From assembly GCA_016903675.1 (NCBI GenBank), contig JADQBA010000017.1, positions 1-64,000 of the forward strand: a stretch of DNA of 64,000 bases, in the 5' to 3' direction. The position numbers were made by a program, and so were the translations under genes. This DNA is from Stigonema ocellatum SAG 48.90 = DSM 106950. Its GTDB lineage: Bacteria; Cyanobacteriota; Cyanobacteriia; Cyanobacteriales; Nostocaceae. Every line of letters starts with the position of its first letter. Within the stretch, counting starts at the first letter, position 1. This document shows, one piece after another, positions 1 to 6,118 of the stretch. A model generated the notes under the pieces. It was given only the letters and a program-made list of their open reading frames with translations. It had not been told where the DNA came from and ran no database searches.

Positions 1-44
1 GTAGCAATGGAACAAAAACGTACGCTAAGCCCAAAAGGCTTGCT

Positions 45-66
45 GTAGCTGGAATTGAACCACTAC
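45..66. repeat. Hairpin related to one at the right end of the window
   Basis: A short inverted repeat, GTAG...CTAC with an inner GG/CC, surrounds the core GGAATTGAACC. A related hairpin lies at 63943-63968 with core GGATTTAAACC. On the minus strand both resemble a tRNA T-arm, but the T-stem has mismatches in each copy and I could not build a full cloverleaf. They may be degenerate tRNA 3' ends or a small repeat family. Confidence 0.35.
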
Positions 67-99
67 CTTAAAATCGGTTAATTCCTATGATAACAATCT

Positions 100-515
100 T
101 TATCACAGGAAAAATCCGCTCAAAGCCTTAATTGTCGGTGAGAATGAGGCGTTGAAGAAGGTAGAAATTTTATCGTTATCACAGGAATCAGTCGTTAGCG
201 TACATTTTGGTTCCAATGCTACTCCCACCCCGACACTGCCCTCCGGTTTCCCAATCTTTCTCACCACTTCCCCACAGCCGCTACAAAGCACTACAACGAA
301 GGGCTGGCGAGGGACGATCCAACCTTCCCAGCCGCCGCACCGGAGGCAGCAGGGGGACAGATCCACGGGGCGTAGGGGGTCAGTTGTGGGTCGGCTGGGC
401 ATTGAGCCGAGATCTGTGTTTTTTTTCGGCGTTGCTGAATCCAGGTATGAATTTCTAAGGAACTGGAACATAGGAGAATTGAAGGTAGTGAAGTAGCAAT
501 CGGATTGAGTGCTTC
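100..515. other. Intergenic stretch, no supported gene
   Basis: Overlapping frames are open on both strands here, but none looks like a known family. One minus-strand frame contains two CxxC pairs, about 324-360 and 258-290, that could be a zinc-ribbon remnant. A small inverted repeat, TCGGCT...AGCCGA, lies near 390-411. I see no ribosome binding site that would decide a start. Confidence 0.3.
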
Positions 516-620
516 TACAAGATGACCCCAAAAGGCTTGATTTCTCGTTACCGAACACGGCTTTTTTGGCCAAATCTGTATCAAATTATCAAAACCATAC
601 AGGATAAGGGTTTTCAGACC
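516..620. repeat. Inverted repeat copy A, IS-end-like
   Basis: The reverse complement of this stretch matches 4371-4474 over about 100 bases with scattered differences. Shared words include GGTCTGAAAACCCTTATCC and AAAAAGCCGTGTTCGGTAAC. The following bases (ACACATATCTCG at about 636-648) also recur at 1795 and 4482. This is the signature of an IS or MITE end. The two copies bracket the AT-rich cluster. Confidence 0.7.
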
Positions 621-634
621 CAGAGTGCAAGTTT

Positions 635-850
635 TTACACATATCTCGACTTCATGCCCTCTTGAATTTCTACACTTAAATCAATACAATCTTCTGTACT
701 TGGATTACCGAGAACAATATTTAATCCTCTGACCACCAAGGCAGTGAGTGAGGTGTTTTCTTTATCTGCTTTTTTTCGAGCTGCTTTGAGAAGTTTTGAA
801 TCTAGGCGGAAGTTGACTGACTCCCGAATTGGCTTTAATTGTGTAGGCAT
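635..850 (-). CDS. Small ribbon-helix-helix DNA-binding protein
   Basis: A 71-residue protein. The central pattern is ESVNFRLDSKLLKAARKKAD followed by a turn and a second helix (TSLTALVVRGLNIVL). This is the strand-helix-helix layout of CopG/Arc/MetJ-type proteins, which bind DNA as dimers through the N-terminal beta strand. The first 45 residues resemble the N-terminus of the protein at 9635-10300, so the two probably share ancestry. Such proteins on plasmids act as copy-number or partition regulators, or as antitoxins; no toxin partner is visible next to it, so regulator is the safer reading. Two direct repeats just upstream of the start (862-882) are a plausible autoregulatory operator. 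The left boundary touches the IS-like repeat at 516-620. Confidence 0.6.
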   Translation of the reverse strand: MPTQLKPIRESVNFRLDSKLLKAARKKADKENTSLTALVVRGLNIVLGNPSTEDCIDLSVEIQEGMKSRYV

Positions 851-861
851 TTCTATACCCC

Positions 862-884
862 TGGTCTGTACTGGTTCTGTACTA
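862..884. promoter_or_regulatory. Direct repeats upstream of RHH gene, possible operator
   Basis: Two head-to-tail copies of TGGT(T)CTGTAC lie 12-34 bases upstream of the RHH start codon at 850. RHH repressors often bind short direct repeats in their own promoter. The link is inferred from position alone. Confidence 0.4.
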
Positions 885-1007
885 GTTTAACCAAGCTATC
901 CACAATCCATCTAATTTGATTGTATCTATTCCGGAATCGTATCTTATACTTTTGTAGTAATGTTTATGTAAATACTTTTTCTATACTGCCAATTATGTGT
1001 AAAAGCT
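885..1007. other. AT-rich divergent promoter interval
   Basis: This spacer separates the minus-strand RHH gene from the plus-strand 45-residue gene at 1008, so it should hold both promoters. Two AT-rich hexamers that could serve as -10 boxes are present near 940-980, but no convincing -35 could be assigned. Confidence 0.3.
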
Positions 1008-1145
1008 ATGCATATAAGTATCGCAGACGACATTAAAAAAAGGTTTCACGCAGCCTGTCCTATTCGGGGTCTGAAGATGAGCCAAGCGATCACTGAACTA
1101 GTTCAGCAGTGGTTGCTTGCAAATGACGAAATTTCAATACTTTGA
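1008..1145 (+). CDS. 45-residue ribbon-helix-helix-like protein
   Basis: A short frame from ATG 1008 to TGA 1143-1145. It starts MHISIADDIKKRF, then an alanine/cysteine-containing helix, a turn with GLKMSQ, and a second helix (AITELVQQWL). This matches a minimal RHH fold: a short N-terminal strand, helix A, a G-containing turn and helix B. Small cyanobacterial plasmid proteins of this shape are usually ParG/CopG-like regulators. It stands alone between another RHH gene and an IS remnant, so no partner can be named. No strong Shine-Dalgarno sequence is visible. Confidence 0.6.
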   Translation: MHISIADDIKKRFHAACPIRGLKMSQAITELVQQWLLANDEISIL

Positions 1146-1345
1146 GGCGTGCAGTTAACCTAATTAGGATAAGGTGGAACGCGACGTGACTCATGGTTGA
1201 AAGTAAATTACAAGTTTTTTATTTCAATTGCTTTGATTGTGGAATTTTAAACAAAAAGTATGTAGTAATGTAGTAATAAAGTAAGATGCCGTGAAACCAA
1301 GGTAGCGTATGGAGCCATTGACTGGTGGTGCGATTCTAAGGAGGA
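1146..1345. other. Leader of the IS remnant
   Basis: AT-rich sequence without a gene. The last 80 bases lead into the transposase start with a good Shine-Dalgarno sequence (AAGGAGG at about 1338-1344). It probably belongs to the 5' end of the IS. Confidence 0.35.
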
Positions 1346-1811
1346 ATGTCTCACGATAGCGTCAATAGATTTTTACTGAGGGAACGTTATGAACCTAAGG
1401 ATTTATTCGATGAAGTAAAACTATATATCAATTTGAACAATGGTACGTTAAGTGGAGATGATACAGTTATAGATAAACCCTCTAGTGACCCAGAGTTAAC
1501 AGAGTTAATTGAGTACCTTAAGATCAGGGAAGCATCATCGGGTAGTCAAAGGAATTCAGTTAATTACCTTGTATTATACTGATGGACTAGGCAAGTCTCT
1601 ACCTGTCAATTATCAGCTCTATAACAAACAGGAGGGTAAGACAAAAAACGATTATTTGAAAGAAATGATTACCGAAGTTTTGAGTTGGGGATTACAGCCA
1701 AAGATAGTGACTACAAATGCTTGGTATTCCAGCCGAGAGAACTTGAAGTTAATCAAAAATAAGGATTTTCAGACCATCTTGCAGCTTTTTACATATATCT
1801 CGGTTTCATGT
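1346..1811 (+). pseudogene. Truncated, frameshifted DDE transposase (IS remnant)
   Basis: The first part begins MSHDSVNRFLLRERYEPKD, which I recognise as the N-terminus of a cyanobacterial IS4/IS701-like DDE transposase. It includes a first acidic-residue region (SGDDTVIDKP). Around 1512-1525 the frame shifts: the continuation SGKHHRVVKGIQLITLYYTD is read in the next frame from about 1518. The second part continues through the family's VNYQLYNKQEGKTKNDY and a degraded second catalytic region (TNAWYSS, usually GDSWYSS). It ends abruptly at about 1764, where an IS-end-like sequence (TTTTCAGACC ... CATATATCTCGG) takes over. The C-terminal half, with the last catalytic residue, is missing, so it is inactive. 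Confidence 0.85.
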
Positions 1812-2006
1812 CTATTGTGGTCAGAGCATAGTTGAAATCACACTAAAATTCTGTTAGTTTCTTAATTCGATATTTAAACTTTGCATCTACGTCAGCATAT
1901 TTGCTTATTTATTTTAGCAGCGCTATCTTCTATCTTAACTTGTCACGAATAGCAAGCCATACATTAATGCCCTTTAAATAGACAATGGTTATTAATTTAA
2001 AAAATT

Positions 2007-2729
2007 ATGGATCCACTAACTTTAACCGCTATTAAATTTATAATAGGAGGAGTTTTATCTTCGGGAACTTTTTTTTGGGTTATTATTAAGCTATTTATAG
2101 CTTTGAAAGGAAAAAAAATTGTTGTGTTAGGACGACGAGCAATTGGTAAAACAGTACTACAAAATTATTTGTCACAAGGGAATTGGTTCGATATATACAC
2201 AGCTACTGTAGCTCCTGAAGATCTAAAAGAGAGATTGTTTATCAACAATAAAAAAATTCTTGCTGTAAAGAAGAGCAAAGATTTACCAGGGTTTGCAATT
2301 AATTATACAGGAGATACTATAAAGCTGATTAAGAAATCTGATTTAATTATACTTCTTCTTCCAGCTAAAGAATTATTAGAATCCGATGACGAAGCAATAC
2401 AAGAGTCCAATATGATTGTACATTCTATAACAGAGTTCATTGAAGATCAATCTGCTTATAAACAAAATGAGGAACAATTAATATTTCTTGTAGGCAATTA
2501 TTTTGAAGATAAAAAACTTCTTCATTTTTCTAAAAGAGAAAATGAAGACTTAGCAAAAGACGAGGATAGATTTGTTGCATTAGATTCAATACAAGAAATA
2601 AAAGCAAATATGATTACAGCTTTAAAAAAAATTAAATTATCTCATAGAGTACATGTTGTTCTTGGAAGCCTTGCTAGTCTAGAATCAACAGAGAAATTGG
2701 TTAATCGGATCTTTAGTGAATTGTATTAA
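2007..2729 (+). CDS. Membrane-anchored P-loop GTPase-like protein
   Basis: A 240-residue protein. Residues about 8-33 form one hydrophobic N-terminal segment, probably an anchor with the rest in the cytoplasm. A Walker A/G1 loop GRRAIGKT lies at residues 42-49, directly after a beta strand (KKIVVL). DLPG at about 92-95 fits the G3 DxxG motif. A strand ending LVGNYFED sits where G4 (NKxD) would be, but is not canonical. This is the layout of a small TRAFAC-type GTPase with a degenerate base-recognition motif. It is the first of three collinear AT-rich genes (2007, 2758, 3564) with short gaps, likely one transcript. The function is unknown; membrane GTPase plus two novel partners is compatible with a conflict system, but that is inference. 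Confidence 0.65.
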   Translation: MDPLTLTAIKFIIGGVLSSGTFFWVIIKLFIALKGKKIVVLGRRAIGKTVLQNYLSQGNWFDIYTATVAPEDLKERLFINNKKILAVKKSKDLPGFAINYTGDTIKLIKKSDLIILLLPAKELLESDDEAIQESNMIVHSITEFIEDQSAYKQNEEQLIFLVGNYFEDKKLLHFSKRENEDLAKDEDRFVALDSIQEIKANMITALKKIKLSHRVHVVLGSLASLESTEKLVNRIFSELY

Positions 2730-2757
2730 ACTTTAAAGACATTAACAGGAGCTACGA

Positions 2758-3513
2758 ATGACTAAGCCGCTAAAATTATCTTTTATAGCACAAAGCCTTG
2801 ATAATAAAAATGATGACTTAATTTTTTATAACGGAGAAAAAGTTTCTAATGGTTCTGAACAGGTACGCAAAGTTTTTGACAGTATTGCTCTAATAATGGA
2901 TGGGAATAAACCATTCTTTCAAGACACAAAATTAAAGCTATATTTAAAATTTAAAGAACAAATAGTGATCCAAATTATTCCTTTAGATAGAGATATAGCT
3001 CACCGTTTATCACCTATTATTATTCATGGATATTTACCAGCAGATGAATCTGCTAATATTAATGAATGGAGTTTTGCAATTAAAAAAGAAGTTGAGGATA
3101 TTATAATAAACAAAGCCGAAAGGAAGATTGAACCAGAAATTTTAGAGCAAGTTCAAAAACAATTAGTTCAACTTTATCAAGATAATCAAAAAAAGTCTTT
3201 AATCCAAAAAGAGGGTCTGTTATTTATTAGCTCCACGTGCGGTTTCAGCCTGATATTAATAATAATTCAATGCATCAATCTCCCAGAGTACCTAAATCTA
3301 CTCAATCTAAATCTAGACAAGATAAATCTATTAAGCCTAAATCTGAAAGAAACACTGAAAGAAACACTGAGGTTGATACTTGTGAAACAAACGTTAACGA
3401 TAATAGTAGTGTTAGTAATCAACAACCTGTTGATATTCCTTTTAAAAACGTCGATACTGAAAAATATCGTTTGGAGGCTCAAAATGATGAAGAATAAAAG
3501 TTATGAAAAATGA
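2758..3513 (+). CDS. Unknown protein of the AT-rich cluster; C-terminal frame ambiguous
   Basis: I do not recognise this protein. The first 160 residues are mixed alpha/beta, rich in charged residues, and end in a helix with QKQLVQLYQDNQKK. After about 3220 the annotated frame becomes unusually rich in Leu and Ile and could contain two membrane segments. An overlapping frame from about 3237 to 3497 is hydrophilic, rich in Ser, Thr, Asn and Lys, and has codon choice more like the upstream part. Either the tail is a real membrane domain, or a frameshift near 3225-3236 separates the body from a disordered tail; a TAG at 3228 closes the second frame upstream. The start ATG 2758 has AGGAG 8 bases ahead. 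It follows the GTPase-like gene by 28 bases. Confidence 0.5.
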   Translation: MTKPLKLSFIAQSLDNKNDDLIFYNGEKVSNGSEQVRKVFDSIALIMDGNKPFFQDTKLKLYLKFKEQIVIQIIPLDRDIAHRLSPIIIHGYLPADESANINEWSFAIKKEVEDIIINKAERKIEPEILEQVQKQLVQLYQDNQKKSLIQKEGLLFISSTCGFSLILIIIQCINLPEYLNLLNLNLDKINLLSLNLKETLKETLRLILVKQTLTIIVVLVINNLLIFLLKTSILKNIVWRLKMMKNKSYEK

Positions 3514-3563
3514 ATTATATAATATTTTTAATATAAAAAAATAATGCTCTTTTAAAGTCAATT

Positions 3564-4331
3564 ATGTCTAATACTTCTCTTCCTGAAAATCCAGATAATC
3601 GTAGAGCTATCCTTATTGTCAGAACATCTGATTTAAAAACTCTAAAAACAAATCCAAGATATAATTTGCAAATTTTAAATAACCCTCAGATTTGTTTACT
3701 ACCAATTCCTGTCAGGAATGAAGATAAAAATGATTTGTTTAGAAAGCTGGAACAAGATGGGCTTCTTTCTCCAGGAAACTTGTTAATTCAAAATCCCTAT
3801 GATACAGATAAATATGTAGAGGCTGTTGAAGCAACTTCATCCTTTACGGTGCAAAAGGCTCTTCATTTTTCATATTTCTGCCAATTATTAGGTGCAAAAA
3901 AGGTTTTTATAGATAGGATGGAAGTTATAAATACTGAAGGAAAAATCATATTTAATACAAATATTAAAGGAAATTCACTTCCAGCTAGTGGAAATGTAGG
4001 AACAGAAAATACATCTTTTGAAAAGATAAAAAGCCAGCTAAAACTTGATGACAGTTTTATCAAAATCGAACCAAACGTAACAGAAGCAGAAAAGTATCTT
4101 AACCAACATCATATTGGTGATATCATTATGAATGATCTTCTGCAACGTTGCAAGAAAAGACTTCTACTACAGTCTCGTGAAGTAGTTTTAAGCTTAACTA
4201 AGGAAAGCCAAAAGAATTTAAAAATTGCACTATCTATTGATATTCCATTATACATAAATTTAACAAGCCAAATTGATAGACTTAAAAAGGATTTATATGA
4301 ATATAATGTGGTAATAAAGGTTGAATTCTAA
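3564..4331 (+). CDS. Unknown 255-residue protein, third gene of the AT-rich cluster
   Basis: No family recognised. There is no signal peptide or membrane segment. The N-terminal part alternates short strands and helices (RRAILIVRTSDL, ICLLPIPV). The C-terminal 80 residues form predicted helices rich in Lys and Leu and end in a strand. It is soluble and probably works with the two upstream genes, which have the same strand, similar low GC and short gaps. About 40 bases downstream an IS-end-like inverted repeat begins (4371). The low GC compared with the rest of the window suggests recent acquisition. Confidence 0.55.
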   Translation: MSNTSLPENPDNRRAILIVRTSDLKTLKTNPRYNLQILNNPQICLLPIPVRNEDKNDLFRKLEQDGLLSPGNLLIQNPYDTDKYVEAVEATSSFTVQKALHFSYFCQLLGAKKVFIDRMEVINTEGKIIFNTNIKGNSLPASGNVGTENTSFEKIKSQLKLDDSFIKIEPNVTEAEKYLNQHHIGDIIMNDLLQRCKKRLLLQSREVVLSLTKESQKNLKIALSIDIPLYINLTSQIDRLKKDLYEYNVVIKVEF

Positions 4332-4370
4332 AAACTATCGAGCCGATATCCTTGTAATTTCCTGCAACAT

Positions 4371-4474
4371 GGTCTGAAAACCCTTATCCTGTCTTGGTTT
4401 GAGAATTTGCTACACTCTTGTCAAAAAAGCCGTGTTCGGTAACGAGAATCAAACCTTTTGAGATCATCTTGCAG
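4371..4474. repeat. Inverted repeat copy B, IS-end-like
   Basis: This is the opposite-orientation partner of 516-620, with the same GGTCTGAAAACCCTTATCC and AAAAAGCCGTGTTCGGTAAC words. It is followed by CTTGCAGGAAAAAACACATATCTCGG, whose end recurs at the border of the transposase remnant. It closes the right side of the AT-rich cluster. Confidence 0.7.
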
Positions 4475-5146
4475 GAAAAAACACATATCTCGGCTCTATT
4501 TCAATATTGTCTTAACTCAGATCTTGCATCTGGAAATTTGAATGTCAATTCCTTGACTAAGTGCTAGTTCCTGGAGGCGTTCAATGTCTTGTAAAAGAAG
4601 TAACACCACCTACTGTGGAAATAGGGGTTCAGCCGGGATACGCGCAAAATCGGACAAGTTGTAAATTTTTATTGCAGAGCGTGTTTTATTCATTTACAAA
4701 AATGCTTATAAATGGTATTCACGCAATCAAAGTTTTGCACGCTAAAATCAACTCTTCACCGCTTTCAATGCCTCAAGCTTGCTCATAAACAATCATTTTT
4801 TGTGATGTTTTTATATTCAGAGAAAATCAAAACCATAAAGGTTACAAGAGGTAAAAGTAGCCAAGACACATTTTGCCGCCACGTAAAGCTTGAAAGGCAA
4901 GACAAGAAGGAGTTACAGAAATAAAATCGCTCTTTTCATCAAAAAACAGAGAAAAAGCTTGTTTTGACTGTACCAATAAAAGTCTAGGTTATTTGGCACA
5001 GTGTTTGGGAACGTAGCCACAAGGGTTTCAGGCTACAAAAATCAGAGGGGTTCAAATGGTACGGCTACGCGTCATGAATCTAATCTGCCAAATCCGCTCT
5101 TTTTAGGGAAAAGTTAGTTTTTTATTTGAAACATAGTCTGAGTAAG
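4475..5146. other. Gene-poor interval with repeat debris
   Basis: No convincing gene. The segment holds small hairpins (for example GTAGCC...GGCTAC near 5014-5035) and one arm (4850-4883) of an inverted repeat whose other arm lies at 5483-5516. Short open frames (4561-4924) have no recognisable content and probably are not genes. Confidence 0.4.
4850..4883. repeat. Left arm of a 34-bp inverted repeat around the Tn7-like element
   Basis: This arm reads GGTAAAAGTAGCCAAG, then about 18 more bases, and matches the reverse complement of 5483-5516 at about 31 of 34 positions. The pair encloses about 600 bases that include the 317-bp transposon-like element. Confidence 0.6.
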
Positions 5147-5463
5147 TGTCGGTGGAACGATAATATTGCCGAAACTGGAACGATAACATTGCCGCGCCAG
5201 AGGCTGTAATGCTCATTCTGACGTTAAGTGATCGCAACCCTAATTAAACAATTTGAACCATAATCTTGCCGAAACCCAAATAATTGAATCATAAGCTTGC
5301 AAAAATATGGAGGTCAATTGATTTGATTTTTCGGGATATGTTCTCTATCGATTTTAATGTAATATAGAAGCTTTATGCATTCTAGATATTAGAAGTATAA
5401 CGTTGCCAATTGACTTTGGCAACGTTATACTTCCATTTTGGCAATATTATCGTTCCACTGACA
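5147..5463. mobile_element. Non-autonomous Tn7-like element (MITE) with multiple TnsB-type sites
   Basis: The element starts TGTCGGTGGAACG and ends CGTTCCACTGACA, so its ends are imperfect inverted repeats beginning TGTC. It is flanked by a perfect 5-bp duplication GTAAG (5142-5146 and 5464-5468). Inside are repeated 17-bp sites related to GGAACGATAATATTGCC: 5154-5170, 5177-5193, 5254-5270, 5285-5300 and 5391-5407 on the plus strand, and 5418-5434 and 5440-5456 on the minus strand. Multiple asymmetric end sites, TGT termini and a 5-bp duplication are hallmarks of Tn7-family transposons, including cyanobacterial CAST elements. No transposase lies within it or elsewhere in the window, so it would have to be mobilised in trans. 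Confidence 0.8.
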
Positions 5464-5482
5464 GTAAGAGTTTCAGACGACG

Positions 5483-5516
5483 CATGGCGGCAAAATGCGC
5501 CTTGGCTACTTTTACC
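5483..5516. repeat. Right arm of the 34-bp inverted repeat
   Basis: Reverse-complement partner of 4850-4883. It begins 15 bases after the target duplication of the Tn7-like element. Confidence 0.6.
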
Positions 5517-5650
5517 CCAGATAATATCAATGATTTGAACTTCGGGGTTTTCAGCCTGCCGTTCTTATAAACCTGTGGCAATGGGGATTAAACAAGATTT
5601 GGACTATGCAGCGCTACAAGTGTGCAAACTAAAGAAAGTACAAACATGGA

Positions 5651-5672
5651 CTATGCAGCGATCGCTGCATAG
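5651..5672. repeat. 22-bp perfect palindrome with HIP1 core
   Basis: Two arms CTATGCAGCGA/TCGCTGCATAG meet at a central GCGATCGC. The word GGACTATGCAGCG also occurs about 50 bases upstream as a direct copy. It may be a protein-binding site or a repeat-family member; nothing in the sequence decides which. Confidence 0.5.
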
Positions 5673-5738
5673 CTGGTAAGTGAACCTAAAAAATTTGCGA
5701 ACAGTTCTCAACCCCACACTCGGAGAAGGCACGTGCTA

Positions 5739-5966
5739 TTAAATCCGGTCAATATCGTCCGGATAAAGGTTGAGCCGCTCATCCATATCCATATTATCCC
5801 GCTCAAACCTAACTTTACCTTTCCTTGCTCCTATCTTCTCTAACTCGCCAGGAAAAATTTCTACAACTTCACCCGGACCTTCATCCTCCAACAGCCCATC
5901 GTCCTCCAGTTCCAAGTCCGAGACTTTCAAAGGTAGTTTTCCATCCCGTCCGTTACCAATATACAT
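5739..5966 (-). CDS. Small acidic protein divergent from the polymerase gene
   Basis: A 75-residue, strongly acidic frame with runs of Glu/Asp in the middle (LELEDDGLLEDEG) and at the end (NLYPDDIDRI). A good Shine-Dalgarno sequence, AGGGGG, lies about 5 bases before ATG 5966, which argues that it is translated. No family recognised. It starts about 150 bases from the polymerase gene on the other strand, so the two could share a regulatory region. An opposite-strand frame overlaps it but is Ser/Pro-rich and looks like its shadow. Confidence 0.5.
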   Translation of the reverse strand: MYIGNGRDGKLPLKVSDLELEDDGLLEDEGPGEVVEIFPGELEKIGARKGKVRFERDNMDMDERLNLYPDDIDRI

Positions 5967-6118
5967 AAATTCCCCCTAAATCACTTCTCCAAAATACTAC
6001 AGGCAGACTAATCCTCCAGAATCCTCCTGACGACTAATCACTAACAGACTTGTCCTATGTTAAACCTAAAAAACGCATATTTCTATAGTTAACAACAGCA
6101 ATCAATAATAATTTAACA

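Noticed and set aside
45..120. Possible tRNA on the minus strand
   Set aside because: Only the T-loop-like part fits. The T-stem has mismatches and no anticodon arm or acceptor stem could be paired.
152..496. Plus-strand frames across 152-496
   Set aside because: Several overlapping frames on both strands in GC-rich repeat-like sequence; no start signal or family hallmark.
4561..4924. Short plus-strand frames after the AT-rich cluster
   Set aside because: No conserved motif or start signal; perhaps IS debris, but too weak to name.
5770..5979. Plus-strand Ser/Pro-rich frame opposite the acidic ORF
   Set aside because: It is the complement of the acidic codons, with no ribosome binding site; the minus strand has a good one.
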